Both the position numbers and the translations under genes were made by a program. Shown here one piece after another: positions 37,799 through 48,454 of a DNA stretch of 64,000 nucleotides. Position 1 is the first letter of the stretch. Each line of letters starts with the position of its first letter. The notes under the pieces are model-generated. The model ran no database searches. It saw only the letters and a program-made list of their open reading frames with translations, and was not told the origin of the DNA. The DNA is from Cacajao melanocephalus (lineage: Eukaryota > Chordata > Mammalia > Primates > Pitheciidae): assembly GCA_963573385.1 (NCBI GenBank), contig CAUYLG010076717.1, forward strand, positions 1 to 64,000, in the 5' to 3' direction.

Positions 37799-38811
37799 TT
37801 ATATCCAAAAGACAGGGACAATATATAATGGTAAAAGGCCTTGTCCAACAGGAAATTATCACAATCCTAAACATATAGGCACCTAACCCTGGAGCTCTCA
37901 AATTTATAAGACAATTACTAACAGAACTAAGAAATGAGATAGACAGCAACACAATAATAGTGGGGGACTTTAGTGCTCCACTGACAGCACTAGACAGGCC
38001 ATCCAGACAGAAAGTCAACAAAGAAACAATGGATTTACACCATACCTTGGAACAAATGGTCTTAACAGATATATATACATTTATCTGTTAAGTCCATTTG
38101 ATAAATGTTTTATATATATATATATATATGTTAAGTCTATTATATATGTTAAGTCTTTTATATATATATATGTCTATATTATATATATGTTAAGTCTATA
38201 TATATATGTTAAGTCTATTATATATATATAAAGTCTATTATATATATGTTAAGTCTATATATATGTTAAGTCTATTATATATGTTGTCTATTATATATAT
38301 ATATGTTGTCTATTTTATATATATATAGACCTATATATATATAGACTTAACATATATATATGTTAATAGATTTATATATATTATATATATTTATATATAT
38401 TTATAAATATATATTTATATATTATATATTTATATATATTTATAAATATATATATTTATATATATATAAATCTATTAACATATATATGTTGTCTATTATA
38501 AAACATTTTATATATAAAACATTTCATCTGACAACCACAGAATACACATTCTGTTCAACAACGCATGGAACTTTCTCCAAGATAGACCATGTGATAGGCC
38601 ATAAAACAAGCCTCAATAAATTTAAGAAAATTGAAATTACATCAAGCCCTCTCTCAGACCACAGTGAAATAAAAATGAAAATAACTCCAAAAGGAGCCTT
38701 CAAAACCATGCAAATACACGGAAATTAAATAACCTGCTCCTGAATGAGCATTGGGCAAAAACGAAATCAAGATGGAAATTAAAATATTCTTTAAACTGAA
38801 CAGCAATAATT
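37799..38811 (+). mobile_element. Inverted L1 endonuclease segment with AT expansion
   Basis: Sense ORF2 endonuclease sequence ('ccaaaagacagggacaatatataatgg', 'acaataatagtgggggactt', then after the AT array 'aacgcatggaactttctccaagatagaccatgtgatagg', 'cctgctcctgaatgagcattggg'). Coming directly after an antisense 3' end, this looks like the inverted 5' part of one twin-primed L1. The array at 38053-38514 has grown inside it. Confidence 0.8.
38053..38514. repeat. AT-rich palindromic minisatellite array
   Basis: Starts with an inverted repeat: 38053-38070 and 38083-38100 pair at 17 of 18 positions around a 12-bp spacer. Then come about ten degenerate units of the type 'tatatatgttaagtctat'. Near 38326-38352 the unit turns over to 'atagacttaaca', and a second large palindrome follows (38342-38380 pairing with 38459-38497, both containing 'gttaatagattt' or its complement). 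The AT-only centre is itself nearly self-complementary. The core words derive from the L1 sequence around 'cttaacagatat'. Confidence 0.85.
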
Positions 38812-39172
38812 ACTTCTATTTTTGTTTCAGTATGGTCCAAGAGTGTGTTTGGTATGATTTTCATTCTTTTGCATTTGCTGAAGATTGTTTGTGTTTAATT
38901 ATGTTGTCAGTTTTAGAGTATGTGCCATGTGACAATGAGAAGAATGTATACTTTATTGTTTTTGGGTGGAGATTTCTATAAAGGTTTATCAGATCCATTC
39001 AGTCCAATGTTGAGTTCAAGTCCTGAATGTCTTTGTTAATTTTTTGCCTCAATGATCAATATAATACTGATAGTGGAGTGCTAAACTCTCTCTATTATTG
39101 TGTGGGGGTCCTTGTCTCTTTGCAGGTCTCTAAGAACTTGCTTTATGAATCTGATTGCTCCTGTGTTGAGAG
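38812..39172 (-). mobile_element. Antisense L1 endonuclease region
   Basis: 'tatgattttcattcttttgcatttgctga', 'ttttagagtatgtgccatgtgac', 'gagaagaatgtata', 'tattattgtgtgggggtcc' and 'ctctaagaacttgctttatgaatctg' are antisense ORF2 endonuclease sequence. It meets the sense endonuclease segment head-on at 38811/38812. Confidence 0.8.
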
Positions 39173-39329
39173 CTTTCTCCCAGGGAGGCTTCATATCTCT
39201 TTTGGGTGGAAAACGCTGGTGGGGATGGTTGGAGGCCTGGTTGGGAGGCCCCACACAGTGAGGAGGAACAGGATTGGGATCTCGCTCTGTCCCTGGTAGG
39301 TGCAATGCTGCTACAGGTGGCTGGCTGGA
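39173..39329. other. GC-richer spacer of uncertain origin
   Basis: Contains 'gaggcctggttgggaggccccacac' and 'ctgtccctggtaggtgc'. Between L1 ORF2 and ORF1 pieces. It may be L1-derived, but I cannot place it. Confidence 0.35.
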
Positions 39330-39905
39330 ATTAGGATACTTTCTTTCTTTATCCTTGACCTTTGGGAGTTTGATTATTAAATGCCTTGAGGTAGTATTAT
39401 TTATTATATCTGTATGGTGATCTATAACCTTCCTGTACTTGGATATTGATATGTTTCTCCAGGTTTGAAAGTCCTCTGTTATCCCTTTGAATAAACTTTC
39501 TACCCCTCTTTCTCTACTTCCTTCATAAAGCCAATAACTCTTAGATTCACCCTTTTGAGGCTGTTTTTCTAGATCCTGTAGGCATGCTTTATATTTTTTA
39601 CTGTTTTTCCCTTTGGTCTTCTTTGTGTATTTTCAAATAGCCTATCTTGAAGCTCACTAATGTTTTTATTCTGCTTGATGCATTCTGCTATTAATCGACT
39701 CTAATGCATTTTTCAGCATGTCAATTGAATTTTTCAGCTCTAGAATGTCTGCTTGGTTGTTTTTAATTATTTCAATCTCATTGTTAAATTTATCTAATAG
39801 AATTCTGATTTCCTTCTCTGAGTTATCTTTAATTTCTTTGAGTGGTCTCAACACAGCTATTTTAAATTCTCTGTCTGAGAGGTCACTTATCTCTGTTACA
39901 CAGGA
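39330..39905 (-). mobile_element. Antisense L1 ORF1 region
   Basis: On the minus strand the sequence reads as L1 ORF1 of L1PB/L1MA type: 'cctcaaaagggtgaatctaagagttattggc', 'gtatcctaattcc' and a Glu/Lys/Asn/Ile-rich stretch. Confidence 0.75.
39666..39854 (-). pseudogene. L1 ORF1p fragment (coiled-coil part)
   Basis: A 62-codon open piece, rich in Glu, Lys, Asn, Ile and Leu, with leucines and isoleucines spaced as in a coiled coil (LLDKFNNEIEI, then DILELKNSIDMLKNALE). This fits the N-terminal coiled coil by which L1 ORF1p forms trimers. The RNA-binding domain is missing from the frame. It is a fossil. Confidence 0.7.
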
Positions 39906-40255
39906 TTGGCCCCTGATACCTTACTTAGTTTATTCTGTGAGGTCATGTTTTCCTGGATAGTGTTGATGCCAGTAGCTGTTCTTCAGTGTCTGGCCAGTAA
40001 ATTGTTAGGCATTTATTTTGCTCTTAATTGTCTGGGCTTATTGGTAGCTGTTCTTTTTGGAAAGGCTTTCTAAAAGTTTGAAATGACTTGTATTTTGTGA
40101 TCTAAGCTGTATCTGCTTATGGGGACAACCCTGACCCACTAATGCTTTGGTTCCTGCTGACTCAGATAGGTACCACCTTGATGACCTTAGACAAGATCTG
40201 AGAGATTTATCTGAATTACCAGGTTATCCTCTCCCAGTTTCTCCAAAACAAACAG

Positions 40256-40308
<53 letters not shown>

Positions 40309-41621
40309 GTTTGGAGACACCAAAAGCTGGGGGAAGAATGACAAGTACCCCTGTGGCCACCACCACTATGACTGTTCTGGGTCAAACCTGAATCCAGCTC
40401 AGTTCTGGAACTTGCCCAAGGCCTAGGTCTGGTCTAAGGCCTGCTAATAACCACAACCTGGCTATTGCCTAGATTTTCTCAAGGCCTTGGACTTCTACAA
40501 TCGGCCAGTGTCAAAGCCAACAAGGTCTGCATCCTTCCCATCAGTGCAGAGGTCCCCCAGGGCCCAGGTGAGTCCAGAGGCATTGTCTGGGAGTCAGGGA
40601 GTAGAGTCAAAATCTTTAGAAGTCTACCTGGTGTTTCTATTGTACTGCAGCTGGTCTGGCACACAAACCATAGGATGAAGAATTTCCCACTCTTCCCTCC
40701 CCTTTCCAAGGGCAGAGGAGCCTTACTCCATAGCCACTACCACCCCAGGCCATGAGGAGTAGTGCCAGACTACGTGGATATTTTTTAAGACTCATTGTCT
40801 CTTAAGTCAGCTTCTTCTGAATGCTGCTTGATGTAGGATTCATCATTCAGGGCAGTGGGCTGCCCTCTGGCTAAGGCCAGGTTCAAAAATGTTACCCAAA
40901 AGTCAAGTGAACAGGTGATGAGTGCTGTCAGAACTGGGACCTTTCCTTTAAGTCAGGGGGCTCCCTTCTGGCCCAGAGTGTGTCTGCAAATGTTGTCCGG
41001 GGAACTAGAACCTCAGGACTGATGGATACCTTATTCTGGTATCCAAGATGCATGACAAAGTCGTTTCCATTCTTCCCTCTCTTCTTTTCAAGAGCAAGGA
41101 AAGAGTCTTCTTTGGAACCCTGAGCAGTGCAGCCTAGAGTTAGAGAAGAAATGACGCCACCACTCCAGCTGCCTTCGCTGGTATCTCAGTAGGTCGTATG
41201 TCTCCGCAGTCTACTCTTTCTGGGCCTAGTTGAGCACTAGGACTTGCCTAAAAGTTGCAGTTTTTATGGCCTAGACTGACATTCCAGTTCATTTAGAGAC
41301 ACAGCAGTGTAGCCCATGGTGGCAAAGTTTGTGAGAACTCAAGTTCAGACCACTGGGATGGGTGATTCCCCTCAAGCTAGGGCTGGTTTAAATGCCCCCT
41401 CCATGGCAGGGCAACAGCTGAGTTTGGTCCAGTTTCCCGTTCTGCTCTTACAGGACAGCATTGAGTTCAATGCTTCACAGTTGGTGTGTTCTCCCTCCCC
41501 AAGTGATAAGAGATGCTATATGCACCATGCTGCCGGTAGGTGGGGAAGAAGTGGCATCAGCAATTCAAGATTGTTTTATCCTATCTCTTTAGCATCTCTT
41601 TTAGTGAAACAGAGATAAAAA
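39906..41621 (-). mobile_element. Antisense L1 5'UTR (L1PB/L1MA type)
   Basis: Long, GC-richer antisense stretch between ORF1 and the L1 start, the expected place and composition of a primate L1 5'UTR. Near its right end 'tgccggtaggtggggaagaagtggcatcagcaattcaagattgtttt' and 'agagataaaaacagg' match the first few hundred bases of the L1PB type. It is split from the very 5' end (42765-42886) by a later L1. Contains a CT microsatellite. Confidence 0.65.
40258..40303. repeat. (CT)n microsatellite
   Basis: About 22 uninterrupted CT units in the L1 5'UTR, just before 'actctgtttgg'. Confidence 0.97.
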
Positions 41622-41632
41622 CAGGTACTTTG
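41622..41632. repeat. Likely target-site duplication, left copy
   Basis: caggtactttg, matching caggtgctatg at 42754-42764 in 9 of 11 positions. Confidence 0.65.
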
Positions 41633-42328
41633 TTATTGTAAACAGAGCTGCAATGAACATATCTGTGCATGTGGCTTTATAGTAGAATGATGTATATTCC
41701 TTTATGTATATACCCAGTAATGAGATTGCTGGGTCAAATGGTATTTCTGGTTCTAGATCCTTGAGGAATTGCCATACTGTTATAGTTTAACAATGGCTGA
41801 AGTAATTTACATCCTCACTAACAGTATAAAAGCATTCATATTTCTCCACAGCCTTGCCAACATCTATTGTTTCCTGCCTTTTTAATAATCTCCATTCTGA
41901 CTGGCATGAGGTGGTATCTCATTGTGGTTTTCATTTGCATTTCTCTGATGATCAGTGACGTTGAGCTTTTTTTCTTTCGTGTGTTGGCCATGTAATTGTA
42001 TTTTCTGAGAAGTGTGCATATCCTTTGCTTAATTTTTGATGGAGTTGCTTGTCTTTTTCTTGTAAATATGTTTAAGTTTCTTGTAAATTCTGGATATTAG
42101 ACCTTTGTCAGATGGGTAGATTGCAAAATTTTTTTCCTATTTTGTAGGTTGTGTGTTCACCCTAAGGATAGCTTCTTTTGCTGTGCAGAAGCTCTCAGTT
42201 TATCAGATCTCATTTGTCAATTTTGGCTTTTGTTGCAATTGCTTTTGACATTTTTGTCATGAAGTCTTTGCCATGCCAATGTCCTGAATGCTGTTGCCTA
42301 GGTTTTCTTCTAGGGTTTTGTGGGACAT
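41633..42328 (-). mobile_element. 5'-inverted L1, antisense part
   Basis: Antisense ORF2 ('aaacagagctgcaatgaacat', 'tacccagtaatgagattgctgggtcaaatgg', 'ttttgctgtgcagaagctctcagttt'). It joins a sense L1 3' end at 42329. Together they form one twin-primed insertion. Confidence 0.88.
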
Positions 42329-42753
42329 TTACAATCCAAATGTCCATCAATCATAGACTGGATAAAGAAAGTGAGGTAAATATACACCATGGAATACTAT
42401 GCAGCCATAAAAATGAATGAGATCATGTCCTTTGCAGAAGCATGGATGAACCTGGAAGCCATTATCCTTAGCAAACTATCACAGAAACATAAAACCAGAT
42501 ACCACATATTCCCCCTCATACATGGGAGCTGAACAATGAGAACACACGGATACACAGAGAGGAACAACACACACCAGGGCCTGTTGTTGAGTAAAGGAGT
42601 GAGAAGAGGAAACTTAGAGGATGAGTCAATAGGTGCGGCAAACCATTGCGGCATATGTATACCTATCTAACAAACCTGCATTCTGCACATTCTGCACATC
42701 TAGCCTGTTTTTTCTTCTTCTTTTTTTTAATAGAAGAAATAAATAAAAAATAC
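42329..42753 (+). mobile_element. 5'-inverted L1, sense 3' end
   Basis: Sense ORF2 end and 3'UTR: 'caccatggaatactatgcagccataaaaatg', 'catgtcctttgcag', 'tcatacatgggagctgaacaatgag', 'accagggcctgttg', ending in an A-rich tail 'aaataaataaaaaa'. Confidence 0.9.
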
Positions 42754-42764
42754 CAGGTGCTATG
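42754..42764. repeat. Likely target-site duplication, right copy
   Basis: See 41622-41632. After it the interrupted L1 5'UTR resumes. Confidence 0.65.
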
Positions 42765-42886
42765 AAGGCTCATCAGATTTTTGGTTTTTATAGAGTTGTT
42801 TTTCCTGTGAAGATAGTTGTTAAATTAGTCCTTACAGAAAGGACTAGCAGTGGAGTCTTCTATTCTGCCATCTTGCTCTGCCTCTC
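42765..42886 (-). mobile_element. L1 5' end (start of 5'UTR), antisense
   Basis: Reverse complement begins 'gaggcagagcaagatggcagaatagaagactcc', the conserved start of L1PB/L1MA-type 5'UTRs. This marks the 5' end of the minus-strand L1 that extends left to 38812. Confidence 0.85.
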
Positions 42887-43865
42887 CAAAAACTGATTTT
42901 CTTAACTCAGCATTTTAGGTAGTTAGATTAAAAAACAGTGATCCTACATTCCCTATATTGTGCTTTCTTTGATTCTGTCTTGTAATTGTTATTGACATTT
43001 TTATATATTCCCTAAAATATAAATATATTTCATGAATGATTTTAATTACTATATGTTCTCCAAGAGCCATTAATTTATTTACTTGTATCACATATATGTA
43101 TTAAGAATCTGCTAAATAAAATGCATGAGGAGTATAGTCCAGCTCTCAAAGAGCTTATAGTCTAAAGGAGAAAATATGTAAGAAAACATCACCTATTTAT
43201 GTTAATCATAATGAATTTTATAAAGAATTGTTTAGGTATGTTGACAGCATTAAATGGGAGTAAAGTGCTTTGACCTCTTTAAGTTCTTACTGAATAGATG
43301 CCAGTTCAGTGTATAAGATTTACCATTTTTGTTTTATTTCTTATATTTTGGGGAGCTTCAAAATTAAGTGCTTTTAAGAAGAGATTTTATAAATAGAATA
43401 TTTGAAAACATTGGATAGTAGAGAGTTTTCAGTGCTTTTATACATGCTGAAGTAAAACATAAAGCAGAATTGTGATTTTATTTTCTCTATAGTTTATTAT
43501 TTATGTTTAATTACTATCTTTTGAGTTGTCTCATTTTACATTCCGTGTAAGAAATTCAAAACAAATATTAATGATGTGTTTCCTTAGGTGTTTTAATTTT
43601 GTATGAATTCTTTATATATATAACAAAAACTATCTTTGTTTATTCTGCCTTTCTCAATATTGTATCTGACAGATAGTATGGTTTAAATGAATATTTACTA
43701 AATATGTAGCAGTTATGTTTGTGTTGAGTTTCCTTTTAGATCTTTTGTGAAGTCATTAATTGTTCTCAGTAGTTCATTAAAATACCATAGTTAGAGACAA
43801 TCTTAATGCAATTTTTGAAATGAAAATATTAAGGAATGCCATTAAACAGCGATTTTATGTAGTAT
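42887..43865. other. Unassigned; weak L2-like piece near 43075-43250
   Basis: 'agctctcaaagagcttatagtctaaaggag' resembles part of L2. The rest is unassigned. Confidence 0.4.
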
Positions 43866-44250
43866 TGAGGTGAAGCAAACCAACTCTATCTTAGAAGTGA
43901 GCCTGACTGACTCCATCTTGGCTTCTCCCCCCGCCATTCCTCCCTTGAGTGCATACCTGGGTCACACGGCGCTGGGTCATGTTGTGCTTAGAACCATAAA
44001 AACATATAGCCGTTGTAACCATACCCTGCTGACAAGCCCATTTGCTATTGTGAATATCCCCTTGATTGATTGTATGAAAAGTACTGAATATCCCCCTTGG
44101 TAACCAGCAATCATGGGAACCGCTTGCATACCTTCCTTAGTTAATCAACAATCATGGTAGCCTCCTGCCTCCTAGTTACCAGCCTCCTCCCCTAACTTGC
44201 TTATTCTGCTTATGTAAAGTTCTGCTTTGCCCCTCTTAACCTGAACAACA

Positions 44251-44258
44251 TATAAAAA
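44251..44258 (+). promoter_or_regulatory. LTR TATA box
   Basis: tataaaaa in the solo LTR. Transcription would start roughly 25-30 bp downstream, near 'ttcctcggggccgag'. Confidence 0.6.
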
Positions 44259-44321
44259 GAAATCAAACCCCTTCCTCGGGGCCGAGAGATTTTGAGCATG
44301 GGCTGACTCTAGGTTGCCGGC

Positions 44322-44327
44322 AATAAA
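44322..44327 (+). promoter_or_regulatory. LTR polyadenylation signal
   Basis: aataaa about 70 bp after the TATA box, as expected in the R region of a retroviral LTR. Confidence 0.6.
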
Positions 44328-44390
44328 GGACTCACAATCAGATCTCAGAGAGTGGTGCTTTCCTAACAACTCGCTCAAATACAACAGTAT

Positions 44391-45569
44391 GTAAACTAAT
44401 AATATTTTCTTTGCATTTAGAAATGTCTTCTACCATTAATCCAACCCATAGCTAATCATTATCAAGTCTAAATTTTTAAAATCTATAAGTTATTAACACT
44501 CATAAAATGCATTTCTGACAATTTTACAGCTCATTACAACTGAGATGCTGTCAGTTAATTGTTGGCAGTCATATTATTCAATAGCAACATGTATGTAGTT
44601 TTGAATAATTTACTGTAATTGAAATAATTAGTTATTTGTCTCCTTAATTGAAAGCCAAAATCAGTTCTGATCATAGCAAAAGTGCTCAGGTTTTTCTGTA
44701 GCACCTGACTTAGACTGGTTACAGATAAGACTTGATCTTCCTTCAATTACCAACAAACTACAAAATGCTCCCCCATGGAAAGTTAAGTTGTTGATTGATC
44801 TTCAATCTGGGGTCTGGCATGATTTCCTCATATCGTTCTCTCTATTCTTGTGTGAAAAAGTGGAGTTTTGAAAAGGCCTAAACTTTGTTGTCTACAAATA
44901 CGGAATTGCTGCACAATGTCACACATACTTACAAACTGTTTCCTTATTTTCACAGCCTTTCACATTGCTTTTAGGATATTTGGAAATGTGCACCTTTAAG
45001 TGATTGTCAAGTACTTCTTTCACAAAGAACAGCTTTCTCAGAATAGCTACCCCAAAATGTCAATTTACATTATATCTTTCTTTCCGTGAGTTTTTCTTGG
45101 AACAGGCTTCAGGTCATCGTTTAAGAGCCTAATAACCAAGCTACATTGTTCCTTCCCATTATTAGAGGAATTCTTTCAATGCCTTACAATTCTACAAATG
45201 TGTTCCACTGTACTTCTGTAAGGTTAGCTTAAATTCTTCATAAACCTTAATGATAAGATAGTATTTTTGACATAAGTATTCTATACATTTCCCATTTAAT
45301 TTTTGAAAAGTACACAAATATGAATCACAATCACTTCAAGGTGCTCATCTCTATTCTTTGTATTTTTCTTCCCAGATTAAACTATAGTTAAAATTTGGTA
45401 TGTCACATCAGACTCCCAGTGTCCTCTAACCTCAAGAATACATATATATTACAAAGATAAGAATTTTTCCACAAATTGCATTATATCAAAATAAATAATT
45501 TTATTATTTTACTTCACAATATGTCTTCCAGTATTATTATGTATAGATTGATACTATTCTTTTGGTCAC
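44391..45569. other. Unassigned sequence
   Basis: No clear element. The last 100 bp, together with sequence after 47811 ('taatattccatagcattgaat'), may be an old antisense L1/L2 piece split by the THE1 insertion. Confidence 0.35.
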
Positions 45570-45913
45570 TGTGTTAGTTCATTTTCATAAAGATATACCT
45601 GAGATTGGGAAGAAAAAGAGGTTTAATTGGACTTACAGTTCCACATGGCTGGAGAGGCCTCAGAAACATGGCAGGAGGTGAAAGGTACCTTTTACATGGT
45701 AGCAGCAAGAGAAACTGAGGAAGAAGTCAAAGCAGAAACCCCTGATAAAGCCATCGGATCATATGAGACTCATTCACTATCATGAGAATAGTATGGGAAA
45801 GACTGGACTTCATGATTCTATTACCTCCCCCTGTGTTCTTCCCACAACATGTGGGAATTCTGGGAGATACAATTCAAGTTGAGATTTAGTGAGGACACAG
45901 CCAAACCATATCA
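45570..45913 (-). repeat. THE1-type LTR (3' LTR)
   Basis: From tgtgttagttc to ccaaaccatatca, which on the minus strand gives the TGATATGGTTTGGCTGTGTC start and ...ctaacaca end. Shares with its partner the contracted 'gggaagaaaaagaggtttaattgg' block. Confidence 0.9.
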
Positions 45914-47471
45914 TTCTGCCCTTGTCCCCTCCAAATCTCATGTCCTCATGTTTCAAAACCTCAAAACTAATCATGCCTTCCCAATGGTCCCCCAAATTCT
46001 TAACTCATTTCAGTATTAACCCAAAAGTCCACAGTCCAAAGTCTCATAAGAGACAAGGCAATTCTTTTCTGCCTGTGAGCCTGTAAAATCATATGCAAGC
46101 TAATTACTTGCTACATACAATGGGGGTACATTGGGTAAATACAGCTATTCCAAATGGGAGAAATTGGCCAAAAGAAAAGGGTTCCAGGGCCCATGCTAGG
46201 CTGAAATCCAGTGGGGCAGTCAAATTTCAAAGCTCCAAAATGACCTCCTTTGATACCAGGTCTCACATCCAGGTTGCACTGATGCAAGAGATGGAATCCA
46301 TGGACTTGGGCAGCTCCACCCCTGTGGCTCTTTAGAGTACAGCCTCCCTCCTGGCACTTTCACTTCTGGCATTGAGTGTCTGTGGCTTCTCCAGGTGCAT
46401 GGTGGATCTACCATTCTGGGGTCTGGAGGACAGAGGCTCTCCTCTCACAGCTCCACTAGGCAGTGCTCCAGTAGGGACTCTGTGTGGGGGCTCTGACCCC
46501 ACATTTCCCTCCTGCACTGCCCATCAGAAGTTCTCCATAGGACCCCACCCCTGCAGCAAACTTTTGCCTGGGCATTCAGGGGTTTCCATATATCTTCTGA
46601 AATCTAGGTAGAGGTTCAATTCAAACTTCAATTCTTGTCTTCTGTGCACTTGCAGGCTCAACACCATGTGACTTGGCAGCTTCCACCCTCTAAAATCACA
46701 ACCTGAGCTGTACAGTGGCCCCTTTCAGCCATGGCTGGAGTGCCTGGGACACAGGGCACTAAGTATCTAGGCCATACACAACACAGGGACCTTGGGCCTA
46801 TCCCACAAAACCACTTATTCCTCTTGGGCCTACAGGCCTGTGATGGGAGGGGCTGTCATGAAGGTCTCTGACATGGCCTGGAGACATTTTCCCCATGATC
46901 TTTGGGATTATCATTAGAATCCTTGCTACTTATGCAAATTTCTGCAGCTGGCTTGAATTTCTCCCCAGAAAATATTTTCTTTTTTTTTTTTCTATTGCAT
47001 AGTCAGGCTGCAAATTTTCCAAACTTCTATGCTCTGCTTTTTTATAAAACTGAATGCCTTTAACAGCACCAGAGTAACTTCTTGAATGCTATGCTGCTTA
47101 GAAATTTCTGTCACCAGATACACTAAATTATCTCTCTCAAGTTCAAAGTTCCACAAACCTCTAGGGAGGGGGCAAAATGCCAACGGTCTCTTTGCTAAAA
47201 CATAACAAGAGTCACCTTTACTACAGTTCCCAACAAGTTCCTCATCTCCATCTGAGACCACCTCAGCCTTGACCTTATTGTCCATATCGCTATGAGCATT
47301 TTGGGCAAAGCCATTTCGCAAGTACCTAGGAAGTTCAAAACTTTCCCACATTTTACTGTCTTCTGAGCTCTCCAAACTATTCCAACCTTTGCCTGTTACC
47401 CAGTTCCAAAGTCGCTTCCACATTTTTGTGTATCTTTTTGGCAATGCCCCACTCTACTGGTACCAATTTAC
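45914..47471 (-). mobile_element. THE1-type internal region
   Basis: On the minus strand it begins 'taaattggtaccagtagagtgggg', the known start of THE1/MST internal sequence, next to the 5' LTR. The left half (45914-46980) is GC-richer and has no long frame. Confidence 0.85.
46992..47444 (-). pseudogene. THE1 internal ORF remnant, 150 codons
   Basis: The longest open frame in the window. It starts 27 bp inside the 5' LTR boundary and covers the first third of the THE1/MST internal region. The composition is Glu, Lys and Trp rich at the start (a Trp-Lys-Arg-Leu-Trp-Asn-Trp cluster), then an acidic Asp-Gly-Asp-Glu-Glu patch, a Cys-Pro-Leu-Pro stretch and a hydrophobic tail. MaLR internal sequences are considered gag-like, but I see no zinc knuckle or protease motif. 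The frame is open but cut short compared with a retroviral gag. An initiator context exists, but no evidence of expression can be read from sequence. Confidence 0.6.
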
Positions 47472-47806
47472 TATATTAGTCTGTTTTCACCTTGCTGATA
47501 AAGACATACCTGAGACTGGGAAGAAAAAGAGGTTTAATTGGACTTACAGTTCTACATGGCTGGGGAGGCCTTAGAATCATTGCAGGAAGTGAAAGATACT
47601 TCTTACATGGTGGCAGCAAGAGAAAATGAGAAAGAAGCAAATGAGGAAACCCCTGATAAACCCATCAGATCTATCATAAGAATAGCACGGGAAAGACCAG
47701 CCCCCATGATTCACTTACCTACCCCTGGGTCCCTCCTAGAACACATGAGAATTCTGGAGATACAATTCAAGTTGTGATTTAGTGGGGACACAGCCAAACC
47801 ATATTA
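47472..47806 (-). repeat. THE1-type LTR (5' LTR)
   Basis: From tatattagtctg to ccaaaccatatta. It differs from the other LTR by many substitutions and separate small deletions, so the insertion is old. Confidence 0.9.
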
Positions 47807-47811
47807 GCCAT

Positions 47812-48130
47812 GTAATATTCCATAGCATTGAATTACAATAATATATTATGTCATTTATGAGCGTTTGTGATTTGAGATTATTCTTTCATATCCTTGACAC
47901 ATTTGACCAGACTTTCATGATAACTGAATAGAGTAGAAGTGTTCCCTGCTATATGGAGTATTGATTAGGAAGGTCTTTTCCAAATGTGGTGTAAGAATGG
48001 TTCAATCAAACACATCTTAATGGCTTTGCCGTAAAGATTTTTGCCACAAATGCATTTTGTATTAAATAGTCTATTTCAGTATAAGCAACCATGCCTTAGC
48101 AAAAGGTATCTATTATATTTGAACTGGAAT
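47812..48130. other. Unassigned sequence
   Basis: No clear element beyond the possible split old L1/L2 piece noted before the THE1. Confidence 0.35.
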
Positions 48131-48454
48131 ACTGAGTAAAAAGATGGCCCTCACTAATGTGGGTATACATTGTCTAATCAGATGATGCCCCATAGAACAG
48201 AAAGGTATAGGAAAGGTGAATTTGTTCTATATTCTTGAGTTGGGACATCCATCTTCTCCTGCCCTCAGACATTAGATCACCTTTGCACTCAGACTGAATT
48301 ACACCTCAGGTGTGCCTGGTTCTCTAGCTTGCACATGGGAGATCTTGGGGCTTCTCAGCCCTCATAATCAAATGAGCCAATTTTAATAATTTATGTGTAC
48401 ATATTTCTCTATATTCTATTGGTTCTATTTCTTTGGAGAATCATGACTAATACA
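48131..48454 (+). mobile_element. LTR-like repeat, 3' part, sense
   Basis: 'ggccctcactaatgtgggtatacattgtctaatcag', 'catcttctcctgccctcagac', 'gagatcttggggcttctcagccctcataatca' and the end 'tattggttctatttctttggagaatcatgactaataca'. Same family as 26031-26523, but opposite in orientation and lacking its start. Confidence 0.7.

Larger units (their letters stand above)
43866..44386 (+). mobile_element. Solo ERV1-type LTR
   Basis: 521 bp beginning TG and ending CA, flanked by a perfect 4-bp duplication GTAT (43862-43865 and 44387-44390), typical of gammaretrovirus-like (class I) insertions. It has the 'actgactccatcttggcttctcc' U3 type, a TATA box and an AATAAA. No internal retroviral sequence is next to it. 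GC-richer than its flanks. I do not assign a family name. Confidence 0.85.
45570..47806 (-). mobile_element. Complete THE1-type MaLR provirus
   Basis: Two LTRs in the same (minus) orientation enclose about 1.56 kb of internal sequence, for a total near 2.24 kb, which is the usual size of a full THE1/MST element. Flanking pentamers gtcac (45565-45569) and gccat (47807-47811) match at 3 of 5 positions and could be a mutated 5-bp duplication. The 5' LTR is the right-hand one. Confidence 0.88.

Noticed and set aside
38360..38728. 122-codon frame rich in Tyr/Ile/Lys
   Set aside because: Its first half is the TA array and its second half is L1 endonuclease sequence. Not a gene.
40465..41618. Cluster of longer frames in a GC-richer stretch, like exons
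   Set aside because: The stretch is an antisense L1 5'UTR, which is naturally GC-rich. No splice-site or codon pattern supports exons.
46093..46611. Overlapping frames on both strands in a GC-rich block
   Set aside because: They lie in the THE1 internal region and have no common protein features.
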